Shown: in pieces, positions 54,251-63,552 of the stretch
Layout: each line of letters starts with the position of its first letter
How positions within the stretch are numbered: the first letter of the stretch is position 1
Source of the DNA: Maricaulis sp048270265
GTDB taxonomy: Bacteria; Pseudomonadota; Alphaproteobacteria; Caulobacterales; Maricaulaceae
NCBI RefSeq assembly: GCF_048270265.1
Contig: NZ_JBLWTD010000004.1
Location: 99,605-163,604 of the forward strand
Length of the DNA stretch: 64,000 nt
Direction of reading: 5' to 3'
Made by a program: the position numbers and the translations under genes
Notes under the pieces: model-generated
What the model was told of the DNA's origin: nothing
The model's input: the letters and a program-made list of their open reading frames with translations, nothing else
Databases searched by the model: none

Positions 54251-55675
54251 ATGACATTCTATCGAGGCTTGGCAGCCGGTTTCGGCGCCCTTCTCCTCAC
54301 CGCTTGCCAGCCGGCAGACCCGGTCGATGCACCGGACACCGCCAGCGATGCAGCGGCCGTCACTCACGACACCAGCTTCCAGGTCGATGTCAGCTATTAC
54401 CAGCTCGACAACGGTCTGCGCGTCGTCCTGTCGGAAGACCACACCGTGCCGACCGCCACCGTCGGCGTCTATTACGGTGTCGGCTTCCGCAATGAACCGC
54501 AGGGCCGCACCGGCTTCGCGCACCTGTTCGAACACCTCATGTTCCAGGGCTCGGCCAACCTGCCCCACGGCGCCTTCGACAGCCTGATCTACGGATCGGG
54601 CGGCGTGAACAATGGCTCGACCCGCTATGATTTCACCAATTACTACGAGGTCGTGCCCTCGAACGCGCTGCAGGCCATCCTGTGGGCGGAAGCCGACCGC
54701 ATGGCCTCGCCCAATCTCGACGAGACCCAGCTCGACAATCAGCGCGAGGTCGTGCGCAACGAGGTCTTCGTCAATGTCATCAACCAGCCCTATGGCGGCT
54801 GGATCTGGATCGACCTGCCGATGGCGGCGAACGAGAACTGGCACAATGCCCATAATTTCTACGGCGATCTGAGCGATCTTGACGCCGCCAGCCTCGAGGA
54901 CGCCCAGGCCTTCTTCGACACCTTCTACGCGCCCAATAATGCTGTCCTCGTCGTCGCCGGCGATATCGACAAGGGCGAGACGCTGGCCTGGATCGAGGAC
55001 ATGTTCGCGCCGATCGAAGCCGGGGCCCCGTTGCCGGAGATCGACACCAGCGAACCGCGTCAGAATGCCGAGAAATTCGCGTCCATCGAAGACGAGCTGG
55101 CCAACCAGCCCGCCCTCGCCGTCGGCTATCACATGCCGGATCGCGGCACGCCGGAATATTATGCCATGGCGATGCTGGACCAGCTTCTGCTGCAGGGCGA
55201 TGACAGCCTTTTGACCGCCTCCATGGTCAATGAGCACGGCTATGCCTCCGGCGTGTTCGGCGGCATCAATCTGCTCGGCAATGCCTTCAATTATGACGGC
55301 CCCATGCTGTGGACGGTCGGACTGATCCACGACAGCGAATTCACCGTCAGCGAAGTGATGGGCACGCTCGACACCACGATCGAGGCCGTGCGTACAGACC
55401 TGTTCAGCGATGCCGATGTCGAACGCGCGCGCACCAAACTGCTCGCCGATTTCTACGCCACTGCCGATACCGGCACCCGGTTCGGCCTGGTCGACCTGCT
55501 CGCCTCCTTCGCCCTGTTTGATGATGACCCGTCACGGATCAACCGCATCACCGAGGGTTTCGAACAGGTGACGCCGGAACTGATCCGCGCCACCGCCGAG
55601 GAATATCTTCGCCCGACCAATCGCACCGTGCTCGAGGTCCGGCTCGCACCGGACGATACCGGTGCGGCGGAATAA
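54251..55675 (+). CDS. M16 zinc metallopeptidase, catalytic subunit, lipoprotein
   Basis: 474 aa with a lipoprotein signal (lipobox LTAC, C19). The inverted zinc motif H91-L-F-E94-H95 is intact, and the downstream glutamate in QREVVRNEVF completes the site. Two halves of an M16 fold are visible. A peptide-degrading role in the periplasm is likely. It precedes the non-catalytic partner by 25 bases. Confidence 0.92.
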   Translation: MTFYRGLAAGFGALLLTACQPADPVDAPDTASDAAAVTHDTSFQVDVSYYQLDNGLRVVLSEDHTVPTATVGVYYGVGFRNEPQGRTGFAHLFEHLMFQGSANLPHGAFDSLIYGSGGVNNGSTRYDFTNYYEVVPSNALQAILWAEADRMASPNLDETQLDNQREVVRNEVFVNVINQPYGGWIWIDLPMAANENWHNAHNFYGDLSDLDAASLEDAQAFFDTFYAPNNAVLVVAGDIDKGETLAWIEDMFAPIEAGAPLPEIDTSEPRQNAEKFASIEDELANQPALAVGYHMPDRGTPEYYAMAMLDQLLLQGDDSLLTASMVNEHGYASGVFGGINLLGNAFNYDGPMLWTVGLIHDSEFTVSEVMGTLDTTIEAVRTDLFSDADVERARTKLLADFYATADTGTRFGLVDLLASFALFDDDPSRINRITEGFEQVTPELIRATAEEYLRPTNRTVLEVRLAPDDTGAAE

Positions 55676-55700
55676 CCAGGCCATGATGGGAGCGAAAACC

Positions 55701-57119
55701 ATGATCAACACACTTCTCCGCGCGACGCTTGCCGCCGCCAGCCTGGCCCTCCTGCCCGCCACCGCACTGGCCCAGGGCGATCAGCAACCGCCAATCGGCA
55801 CGCCGCGCGCCTTTGAACTGCCCGAGACCCGCAGTTTCACGCTCGACAATGGCCTCGAGGTCACCTTCATCCCCTTCGGCCTGGCGCCGACCACGCGGAT
55901 TTCGGTCCAGATCCGGGCCGGGAATGTCGATGATGGCGACCAGACCTGGCTCGCCGACCTGACCGGCGCGATGATGGAAGAAGGCTCGGCCGGCCAGTCC
56001 AAGGAAGAACTCGCCACCGCAATGGCCGCAATGGGCGGGTCGATCAATGTCGGGATCGGCTGGAACTCGTCGGGCGTGAGCACCAATGTCCTGTCGCAAT
56101 ACAGCGCCGATGCGACCGCCCTGCTCGCCGATGTCGTGCGCCGACCCGACTTTGCCGAAAGCGAATTCGACCGCGTGCGGCAGAACCTGATCCGCAATGT
56201 CGATATCCAGCGCGCCCAGCCGGGCTCCATCGCGACGGAAGCCTATTACCGCATCCTGTTTGGTGACGAACATCCCTATGGCCGCTACCTGCCGACCGAG
56301 GAACAGTTGCGCAGCTACACGCTCGACGACGTCCGGGCCTTCTACGCCGCCAATTTCGGCGCCGGGCGCACACGCATCTATGTCGCCGGGCGTTTCGATG
56401 ACGCGGAAATGGAAGCTGCCATCCGCGATGCCTTTGGTGACTGGGCCCGCGGTGAGCCTGACACGGCCGAAGGCACGCCGGCCCGGCATGGCCCGATCGT
56501 GCAATTGATCGACCGCCCCGGTGCGCCGCAAACGACGCTCCGGCTCGGCTTCCCGGTGATGGCGATCAATGATCCCGATGTGCCGGCGATGACGGTGATG
56601 AATGCCCTGCTGGGCGGCTCCTTCACTTCGCGCCTGACCCGCAATCTGCGCGAGGACAAGGGCTATACCTATTCGCCCGGCTCCGGCACGACCTGGATGA
56701 TGGGAGGCGGTATATGGACCTTCAACGCCGACGTCACCGCCGCCGATACCGCAGCCGCCCTGGGCGAGACCTTCATGGAGATCCGCCGGTTGCAGGATGA
56801 GGCCCCGACACCGACGGAAGCCGACAATATCCGCTCCTGGCTGTCCGGCGTCTTCGTCCTGCAGAACGCATCCACCGCCGGGCTGATCGGCCAACTCGCG
56901 AGCCGGGACTTCTGGGACTTGCCGGAGGATTATCTCGACACCTATGTGCCCAATATCCTCGCCGTCAGCGATGAGGACATCTCGCGCATGGCCAGCCAGT
57001 ATCTGCCGCTCGACCAGATGGTTCTGGTGCTGGTCGGTGATCTCTCGCTGATCGGCGACGATGTACGGGCCATGCCCGAATTGCAGGGCGCGCATTTCAT
57101 CACGGCGTCAGAAGACTGA
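55701..57119 (+). CDS. M16 peptidase-like, non-catalytic partner subunit
   Basis: 472 aa with a signal peptide (LLRATLAAASLALLPATALAQ). It has the M16 fold with TFIPFGLAPTTRISVQIRAGNVDDGDQ, but where HxxEH is expected it reads LADLTGAMMEEGSAG, so no zinc site. Later, LRLGFPVMAINDPDVPAMTVMN and LRENRGYTYS-like LREDKGYTYSPGSG match family blocks. Known bacterial M16B enzymes often pair an active and an inactive chain. The ATG at 55701 has GGGAG upstream. Confidence 0.9.
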   Translation: MINTLLRATLAAASLALLPATALAQGDQQPPIGTPRAFELPETRSFTLDNGLEVTFIPFGLAPTTRISVQIRAGNVDDGDQTWLADLTGAMMEEGSAGQSKEELATAMAAMGGSINVGIGWNSSGVSTNVLSQYSADATALLADVVRRPDFAESEFDRVRQNLIRNVDIQRAQPGSIATEAYYRILFGDEHPYGRYLPTEEQLRSYTLDDVRAFYAANFGAGRTRIYVAGRFDDAEMEAAIRDAFGDWARGEPDTAEGTPARHGPIVQLIDRPGAPQTTLRLGFPVMAINDPDVPAMTVMNALLGGSFTSRLTRNLREDKGYTYSPGSGTTWMMGGGIWTFNADVTAADTAAALGETFMEIRRLQDEAPTPTEADNIRSWLSGVFVLQNASTAGLIGQLASRDFWDLPEDYLDTYVPNILAVSDEDISRMASQYLPLDQMVLVLVGDLSLIGDDVRAMPELQGAHFITASED

Positions 57120-57184
57120 CACCGGCGCCCCATGGCATGACGGCCGGGCCTTTGCGTCCGGCCGTTTTGCGTTATACGGCGGCC

Positions 57185-57835
57185 ATGACCGAACCCCTCG
57201 ACCCGATCGCCTTCGTCCGCGCCCACACGGCCCTGATGGCACCTCCGCTGGTGCCCGAGGTGAAATTGCATCTCGCCGTCGAGACGGTGGCAATCTGGGA
57301 ACAGACCGAGGAGGCGCTCGGCGCCATGGGCCTGCCGCCGCCCTTCTGGGCCTTTGCCTGGGCCGGTGGCCAGGCGCTGGCGCGCTATTGCCTCGACAAT
57401 CCCGACATCGTGGCCGGCCGCCGCGTGCTCGATTTCGCCGCCGGCGGCGCCGTCTCGGGCATCGCTGCCAGGAAGGCCGGTGCCGCCTCGGTACTGGCCT
57501 GCGAACTCGATAGCTTCGCCATCGCCGCGATCGAGGCCAATGCCGATGCCAATGGGGTCATGCTGGACACCCGGCTCGGCGATCTGGTCGGCACGGATGA
57601 GGGCTGGGATGTCGTGCTCGCCGGCGATGTCTTCTACGAGGATGGTCCGGCGCGGCTGATCGGCGGCTGGCTGCAGGGCCTGGCGCAGCGCGGCGCCACC
57701 GTGCTGATCGGCGATCCCGGGCGCTCCTTCCTGCCGCAGGACCGGCTGGACAAGCTGGCCGAATACACCGTGCCGGTGACCCGCGACCTGGAAGACCGGG
57801 AAGTGCGCTATGCCAAGGTCTGGAAATTCCGCTAG
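57185..57835 (+). CDS. Protein lysine methyltransferase, ETF-beta (METTL20)-like
   Basis: 216 aa class I SAM methyltransferase. The segment PPPFWAFAWAGGQALARY is diagnostic of the ETF-beta lysine/Nnt1-like group. The SAM motif RRVLDFAAGGAVSGIAA and post-motif GDVFYED follow. It may methylate electron-transfer flavoprotein beta, as the mitochondrial and bacterial relatives do. No ETF gene is near. The start MTEPLDPIAF is chosen over upstream codons. Confidence 0.83.
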   Translation: MTEPLDPIAFVRAHTALMAPPLVPEVKLHLAVETVAIWEQTEEALGAMGLPPPFWAFAWAGGQALARYCLDNPDIVAGRRVLDFAAGGAVSGIAARKAGAASVLACELDSFAIAAIEANADANGVMLDTRLGDLVGTDEGWDVVLAGDVFYEDGPARLIGGWLQGLAQRGATVLIGDPGRSFLPQDRLDKLAEYTVPVTRDLEDREVRYAKVWKFR

Positions 57836-57877
57836 CGCCACTCCCCTGCCCGCCAGAATCACACCAGTTTCAGCCCC

Positions 57878-58309
57878 ATGGCCCGCATCCGCGCCGTTGA
57901 CCGGCGATTATTCCTTCTGATCGAAATCGCCGCCCGGCGTCTCAACCGGGATGCCGATGCACGCCTGAAGGCCGAGGCCGGTGTCACATCAGCCCAGGCG
58001 GCGGTACTCTTCCTGCTGGCGCGGCGCGGTGAGCGCCGCATGGGCGAGATCGGCGACACGCTCTCGCTCAACCCGCCGGCCGTCACTGGACTGGTCAGCC
58101 GTATGGAAGCGCTCGGCCTGGTGCAGAAGACCGCCTCGAAGACCGATGGACGTTCCGCCGTCGTCTCGCTGACCGAGAAGGGTCGCGCGCTCGGTGATGC
58201 CGCGGACATCAGCCTGCGCGGGCTCAATACCGAACTGGAAGCGCAGCTCGGCGAGGCCGACAGCAATATGCTGCACCGCGTCCTCACCCGGCTCGCCACG
58301 GAAAGCTGA
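57878..58309 (+). CDS. MarR-family transcriptional regulator
   Basis: 143 aa winged helix-turn-helix protein. The DNA-binding region is MGEIGDTLSLNPPAVTGLVSRMEALGLVQKTASKTDGRSAVVSLTEKG, and helices at both ends make a dimer. It starts 42 bases after the methyltransferase and is followed by the enoyl-CoA hydratase gene; it may regulate that gene. Effector unknown. Confidence 0.9.
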   Translation: MARIRAVDRRLFLLIEIAARRLNRDADARLKAEAGVTSAQAAVLFLLARRGERRMGEIGDTLSLNPPAVTGLVSRMEALGLVQKTASKTDGRSAVVSLTEKGRALGDAADISLRGLNTELEAQLGEADSNMLHRVLTRLATES

Positions 58310-58417
58310 TCTCCGGCCTGATCGCCTGCCCTGCTTGACGCATACGTAAGGGTAAAAGGGTTGGCCAAGCCCGCCTCCGATGCTCTAGTCTGCCGCAAAA
58401 TCACAAGGGAGACTGCG

Positions 58418-59188
58418 ATGAGCGAGCTGGTTCTGGTCGAGGATGCTGACGGTGTCCGCACCATATATTTCAACCGCCCCGACAAGAAAAACGCCCTGAC
58501 GCGGCCGATGTATTCCGCCGCGGCCGAAGCGCTGGAAAGCGGCGATGCCGACCCGGCCATTCGCGTCTTCATCATCGCCGGTGCCGGTGGCATCTTTACC
58601 GCCGGCAATGACCTGGTCGATTTCATGCAGGCCCCGCCGCATATCGGTGGCGGCGAAGTGCCACCGGTCGAGCATTTCATGCGTGCCCTGCTGCACGCGA
58701 AAAAACCGGTTATCGCCGCCGTCGACGGGCTCGCCATTGGGATCGGCGTGACGATGCTGATGCATTGCGATCTGGTCTATGCCTCACCGCGCGCCAGCTT
58801 CAAGACTCCCTTTGTCGATCTCGCCCTCGCCCCGGAATACGGTTCCAGCCAGGTGATGCCGCGGATGTTCGGTCATGTCATCGCCGCCGATCTCTTGCTG
58901 CTCGGCTCGACCTGGGATGCGGAAAAGGCTGCCCGCTACGGGCTGATCAATGATGTCGCCGATGATGTCGAGGCGCTGGCGCGTGCCAGTGCCGCCAATC
59001 TCGCCGCCAAGGCACCCGGCTCGCTGCGGGCCGCCAAGGAATTGATGCGGCGCCCGCCCGAGGGCATCCAGGACCGCATCACCCTGGAAGGTGGCATGTT
59101 TGCCGAATTGCTGCGCTCGGAAGAATTCACCGAAGCGGCCACGGCCTTCATGGAACGCCGCAAGCCGGATTTCTCGAAATTCGGCTAG
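58418..59188 (+). CDS. Enoyl-CoA hydratase/isomerase family protein
   Basis: 256 aa crotonase-fold protein. Oxyanion-hole residues lie in GAGGIFTAGNDLVDF and IGIGVTMLMHCDLVYASPRASF. The acidic residue is in ALAPEYGSS, a pattern closer to isomerase/hydratase members with NDLVDF. Also typical are RPDKKNALT at the N-terminus and KELMRR. It likely acts on an acyl-CoA in beta-oxidation or aromatic degradation. AAGGGA precedes the ATG. Confidence 0.9.
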   Translation: MSELVLVEDADGVRTIYFNRPDKKNALTRPMYSAAAEALESGDADPAIRVFIIAGAGGIFTAGNDLVDFMQAPPHIGGGEVPPVEHFMRALLHAKKPVIAAVDGLAIGIGVTMLMHCDLVYASPRASFKTPFVDLALAPEYGSSQVMPRMFGHVIAADLLLLGSTWDAEKAARYGLINDVADDVEALARASAANLAAKAPGSLRAAKELMRRPPEGIQDRITLEGGMFAELLRSEEFTEAATAFMERRKPDFSKFG

Positions 59189-59215
59189 AGTGAAGGGATC
59201 AGGGGGAGACAACAC

Positions 59216-60619
59216 ATGTTGCGTATCATTCTCGGTGCCAGTGGCGCCGCTCTGGCCGCCGGCCTGGCCGCACTGAACCTTTCACCGGTCGGCCAGATCT
59301 ACCTGCCCTCGGCGACCGGCATCGTTGCCAAGCAGATGTGTTCCCTCACCTGGGTCTCCGGCCTGGATCCAGACCAGGCCCGGGAAATGTATCTCGACCC
59401 GCTGCTCGGTGATGCCGGCAGTGTCATCGGCTACACTATGGACGAGGATAACCGCGAGGTCAGTGCCTCCCTGCTTGGCATGTTCTGGACCCAGCGCGCC
59501 GTCTGGCGCGACGGGCTGGGCTGTACGCTGGTCCATGGCGGACATGGCTTCGACCCGGATCTGACCGTTCCCGTCGCGCATGATTTCATGCCGATGGAGC
59601 TGGATACCGCCCACCGCGACACCTGGTTTGATCGCGAGGCGCTGGATGCCGCCGTGCTCGGTGCCTTTGACGATGCGTCCCAGGACAGCCGCAATACGCT
59701 TGGCGTCGCCATCCTGCATCAGGGCCGGCTCGTCGCCGAGCATTATGCGCCCGGCGCCAGCCGCGAAACCCGCTTCCATGGCTGGTCGATGACCAAGAGC
59801 GTCATCACGACCCTGGCCGGAACCATGGTGCAGGACGGGCTGCTCGATATCCGCGCGCAAGGCGATATCCCGGCCCTGGCCGCCGTGGGCGATCCGCAAC
59901 TCGCCGACATCACCATCGAGAGCCTGCTGCGCATGACCGGCGGGCTGGCCATCGCCGAGCTCAATAACGGCATGGATCCCAATTCGCAGATGCTGTTCAC
60001 CCAGTGGGACATGCCGCATTTCGCCGCCACCCGTGAGCGCCTGCATGCGCCGGGCGAGCACTGGCAATATATGAGCGGCAACACGATCCTCGCCTCCGAC
60101 ACCATGCAGCGCCGGCTTGGCGACACCCTGCCTGAACAGATCGCCGCCCTGCGGGCGCGCATCTATGAACCGCTCGGCATCTATTCCGCCATCATGGAAC
60201 CGGGCGAGAACGGCACCTTCCAGGGCTCGTCCTACATGTATGCCACCGCCCAGGACTGGGCGCGGCTGGGCCAGCTCTATCTGGATGACGGCGTTGTCAA
60301 TGGAGAACGCCTGCTGCCGGAAGACTGGTACGATATCGTCGCCGAGCCGACACCGGGTTCGGGCGGCGGCTATGGCATGGGTTTCTGGCTGCCGACCGAG
60401 GCGACCGGCCTGCCAGAGGAAACCATCATGATGAGCGGTTTCCAGGGCCAATGGGGCTATGTCATGCCCGAGCAGGACCTTGTGATCGTGCGTTTTGGGG
60501 CCACGATCGGTGTCAGCTCACGCTCCGGACGCCTGGCGCGCGAAGTCGTCGAGGCGCTGCGGCCGCCGGCACCGGCAGAGGCGCCGGCCACCGCGACTGG
60601 CGGGGACGAGCCCCTCTAG
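59216..60619 (+). CDS. Serine hydrolase, beta-lactamase class C / PBP fold
   Basis: 467 aa with an N-terminal hydrophobic segment (a membrane anchor or signal). The S-x-x-K motif is SMTKS (S191, K194) and the second motif is YMSGN. LLRMTGGLAI, GTFQGSSYMYATAQDWARLGQLYL and GGGYGMGFWL match the EstB/CubicO group. An esterase or peptidase activity is more likely than antibiotic resistance. The C-terminus is Pro/Ala-rich. It lies 27 bases after the hydratase gene. Confidence 0.87.
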   Translation: MLRIILGASGAALAAGLAALNLSPVGQIYLPSATGIVAKQMCSLTWVSGLDPDQAREMYLDPLLGDAGSVIGYTMDEDNREVSASLLGMFWTQRAVWRDGLGCTLVHGGHGFDPDLTVPVAHDFMPMELDTAHRDTWFDREALDAAVLGAFDDASQDSRNTLGVAILHQGRLVAEHYAPGASRETRFHGWSMTKSVITTLAGTMVQDGLLDIRAQGDIPALAAVGDPQLADITIESLLRMTGGLAIAELNNGMDPNSQMLFTQWDMPHFAATRERLHAPGEHWQYMSGNTILASDTMQRRLGDTLPEQIAALRARIYEPLGIYSAIMEPGENGTFQGSSYMYATAQDWARLGQLYLDDGVVNGERLLPEDWYDIVAEPTPGSGGGYGMGFWLPTEATGLPEETIMMSGFQGQWGYVMPEQDLVIVRFGATIGVSSRSGRLAREVVEALRPPAPAEAPATATGGDEPL

Positions 60620-61059
60620 GCCCGTGCCGCGCACACCAGCGGCGGGGATTCCGCGACCAGACCTGAGGCGATGACGGTGCGGACGTGAGTCCGCACCTCA
60701 CCGGCGGTCGGGACATTACGGCGGAGGTTCTTGAGCAGGGCATGATTGGCGGGTCCGCGACGCGGAGTGCCCACCGACCAGGTCTGATAGCGGCGCTTCA
60801 GCAGCGGCACGAATTCGAGGCGTTGCGGATCGGCATGGCGCCGGTCGCCGGCAATGCTTTGCCAGAAGTCTTCCAGCGCGTCGCGATCGCCTTCGACCTC
60901 TTCCATGAACCAGCCGCAATCCCAGATCAGGGCGCCGGTCATTTGCCGGTCGGTACTCGCCTTCATGCAACAGGCGAGGATGCTGCCCAGCTCGCCATTG
61001 AGCGCGCCCACGCCCATGTCGACCCGTGCTTTCGACACCATCACCGCCCTGTGCAACAT
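60616..61059 (-). CDS. BLUF-like sensor protein with lost photochemical residues
   Basis: 147 aa. Aligned with BLUF blue-light domains, it keeps the scaffold: LHRAVMVSK, SILACCMKASTDRQMTGALIW, GWFMEEVEGDRDALEDFWQSI, DRRH and TWSVGTPR. The photoactive tyrosine is replaced by M7, the flavin-binding Asn pair by A34/S35, and the key glutamine by E53. A normal light response is therefore doubtful. About 50 C-terminal residues extend past the domain. Start uncertain; the ATG at 61059 matches the domain N-terminus. It is convergent with the serine hydrolase, their stops overlapping. Confidence 0.75.
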   Translation of the reverse strand: MLHRAVMVSKARVDMGVGALNGELGSILACCMKASTDRQMTGALIWDCGWFMEEVEGDRDALEDFWQSIAGDRRHADPQRLEFVPLLKRRYQTWSVGTPRRGPANHALLKNLRRNVPTAGEVRTHVRTVIASGLVAESPPLVCAARA

Positions 61060-61321
61060 CGTATGGGTTACCCGTTCAAAATCTGTCCGTTGCTGAGTAG
61101 CGTGAAGGCTTGAATTCTTTGTCTCGAAGACGACGATAATTTCATTCAAACACGTGTAAAAACAGAGACAATCGCGACGCCCGACCGGCCGGCTGACGGG
61201 CAAATGCCTTGCCACGCTCAGGTTTTTCCAGACAACCAGACTTCAGGCGCGACGCATCGCGCACTGGCATTTTCTGCAGCGAAGTTGCAGTTTCTCCAGC
61301 CGGTACAAGCGAGATCCTGAC

Positions 61322-62821
61322 ATGGCCTGTAAATCCCTGCGCGACTTCATCGACCAGCTCGAAGCGGACGGCGATCTGGTCCGCATCACGACGCAGGTCT
61401 CCACCGATCTGGAAATCACCGAGATCCACAAGCGCACCCTCCATGCCGGCGGCCCGGCCCTGCTGTTCGAGAATGTCGTCAATGAGCAGGGCGTCAAAAG
61501 CGAGATGCCGGTGCTGGTCAATCTGTTCGGCACGGTGCGCCGTGTTGCCCAGGCGGTGACGCTCGGCGGCAAGCCGCGCTCGACGGCGGGCGAGCTGCGC
61601 GAGGTCGGCGAATTGCTCGCCTTCCTGCGCCAGCCGGAACCGCCGCGCGATTTCAAGGGCGCGATCGAGCTGCTGCCGCTGGCCAAGACAGTGATGTCGA
61701 TGCGGCCAAGAACGGTGAAGCGCGCGCCCTGCCAGGATGTGGTCCTCACCGGCGATGAGATCGATCTCGACCGCCTGCCGATCCAGACCTGCTGGCCGGG
61801 CGAGCCCGCCCCGCTGATCACCTGGCCGCTGGTCGTCACCAAGGGCCCCTCAACCGACAAGCAGGACGACTATAATCTCGGCATTTACCGCATGCAGAAG
61901 CTGGGCAAGGACCGCACTTTGATGCGCTGGCTCAAGCATCGCGGCGGGGCACAGCATTTCGCCCGCTGGAAAGACAAGAAGCCCGATCCCCTGCCCTGCG
62001 CCGTCGTGCTCGGTGCCGATCCCGGCACCATTCTCGCCGCCGTCACCCCGATCCCCGACACGCTCTCGGAATACCAGTTCGCCGGAATCCTGCGCGGGCA
62101 AAAGGTCGAGCTGGTCGACTGCAAGACCGTGCCGCTCAAAGTGCCCGCCGAGGCCGAGATCGTGCTCGAGGGCCATGTCATGCTCGACGAATATGGTCCG
62201 GAAGGCCCCTATGGCGACCACACCGGCTATTACAATTCCGTCGAGCATTTCCCGGTGTTCCGGATCAGCGCCATCACCATGCGCCAGGATCCGATCTATC
62301 TGTCGACCTATACCGGCCGGCCGCCGGACGAGCCCTCCGTGCTCGGCGAAGCCCTCAACGAGGTCTTCATCCCGCTGCTGCAGCAGCAATATCCGGAAAT
62401 CCTCGATTTCTGGCTGCCGCCCGAAGGCTGTTCCTACCGCATCGCCGTCATCTCGATGAAGAAGGCCTATGCCGGCCATGCCAAGCGCGTGATGATGGGC
62501 GCCTGGTCCTTCCTGCGCCAGTTCATGTACACCAAATGGATCATCGTCGTGGATGAGGATATCGATCCGCGCGACTGGAAAGACGTGATGTGGGCCGTGA
62601 GCACACGCATGGACCCGGCCCGCGACATCGTCACCGTCGAAAACACCCCGATCGACTATCTGGATTTCGCCTCGCCGGTATCAGGGCTGGGCAGCAAGAT
62701 CGGGCTGGATGCGACCAACAAGATGGGCAATGAGACGAGCCGCGAGTGGGGCGAGAAGCTGGATATGGATGAGGCGACGAAGGCACGCGTGGATGCGATG
62801 TGGGCGGAGTTGGGGTTGTGA
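61322..62821 (+). CDS. ubiD: UbiD-family decarboxylase
   Basis: 499 aa prenylated-FMN-dependent decarboxylase acting on 3-polyprenyl-4-hydroxybenzoate in ubiquinone synthesis. Features are LRDFIDQLEADGDLVRI, PLITWPLVVTKGP, YNLGIYRMQ, YGPEGPYGDHTGYYN and DWKDVMWAVSTRMDPARD. Length is normal. The UbiX partner that makes the cofactor is not in the window. Its start is preceded by only a weak ribosome site. Confidence 0.95.
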   Translation: MACKSLRDFIDQLEADGDLVRITTQVSTDLEITEIHKRTLHAGGPALLFENVVNEQGVKSEMPVLVNLFGTVRRVAQAVTLGGKPRSTAGELREVGELLAFLRQPEPPRDFKGAIELLPLAKTVMSMRPRTVKRAPCQDVVLTGDEIDLDRLPIQTCWPGEPAPLITWPLVVTKGPSTDKQDDYNLGIYRMQKLGKDRTLMRWLKHRGGAQHFARWKDKKPDPLPCAVVLGADPGTILAAVTPIPDTLSEYQFAGILRGQKVELVDCKTVPLKVPAEAEIVLEGHVMLDEYGPEGPYGDHTGYYNSVEHFPVFRISAITMRQDPIYLSTYTGRPPDEPSVLGEALNEVFIPLLQQQYPEILDFWLPPEGCSYRIAVISMKKAYAGHAKRVMMGAWSFLRQFMYTKWIIVVDEDIDPRDWKDVMWAVSTRMDPARDIVTVENTPIDYLDFASPVSGLGSKIGLDATNKMGNETSREWGEKLDMDEATKARVDAMWAELGL

Positions 62822-62824
62822 GCC

Positions 62825-63487
62825 ATGAGCGCCGATAGTCTCGCCCCGCTGCTTGCCGAGATTCGGGGACGCGTTGAATTGATCAGCGCGTCCCTCCCGT
62901 CGGAAGTTGACCCGGCCGCCTATATCGAAGTCGGCAAGTTACCCCTAAAGGTTCATCACTTGCGCGAGTGCCTAATTTGGCGAATGGAGGAGTTGAGCCG
63001 GACCGCGCTGTCGGCGTTCGAAGCGGACGATAAAGCCGCAGGAATAATTCTGACTCGCGCCGCGTTGGAATGCGTTGCGATGACTTGGTACACTGACAAG
63101 AATGTCGCCTTAGCTATTGAGACAGGCGACCGTCACACCCTGAATGAGACTGCGACGAGGTTGCTGCTGGGCTGGAAGACGGAGGCTGACCTCCCAGCCG
63201 CAATCAACGTACAAACAATGATCAACCAAGCCGCCAAGTCGGTACCGGAAATCAAAACTGCGTACGATATACTCAGTGAGGTAGCGCATCCGAACTATCG
63301 AGGCATGGCCTTCCTCTACTCGAAAATTGATCAGGAGAAAATACTCGTCAATTTTGGAAAATCTGTCCGAAAAACCAATATCAAGAAGCATGGCGCGGAG
63401 TCTCTGAATGCATCCCTTATTGTCTTCGAAAGCGCCTACGACCGACTGGGCGACCGGATACAGCTCCTAGTCGACCGCACCCGCTAG
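62825..63487 (+). CDS. Uncharacterised protein, DUF5677-like, accessory composition
   Basis: 220 aa helical protein. The segment RAALECVAMTWYTDKN and the motif YDILSEVAHPNYRG resemble DUF5677-type and related abortive-infection-like helical proteins. Its codon use is visibly more A/T-rich than the neighbours, which suggests horizontal acquisition. It starts four bases after the ubiD stop, without a strong ribosome site. Function unknown. Confidence 0.68.
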   Translation: MSADSLAPLLAEIRGRVELISASLPSEVDPAAYIEVGKLPLKVHHLRECLIWRMEELSRTALSAFEADDKAAGIILTRAALECVAMTWYTDKNVALAIETGDRHTLNETATRLLLGWKTEADLPAAINVQTMINQAAKSVPEIKTAYDILSEVAHPNYRGMAFLYSKIDQEKILVNFGKSVRKTNIKKHGAESLNASLIVFESAYDRLGDRIQLLVDRTR

Positions 63488-63552
63488 TCCGCGCGCACCG
63501 CACCTCGACGAAGCCGGCACTTCCCCCTTTCAGTCACCCTAGGATCGCCCGC

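Noticed and set aside
55548..57095. 515-codon minus-strand open frame across the M16 partner gene
   Set aside because: The plus-strand M16 fold and signal peptide are convincing; the antisense frame is a GC-rich shadow.
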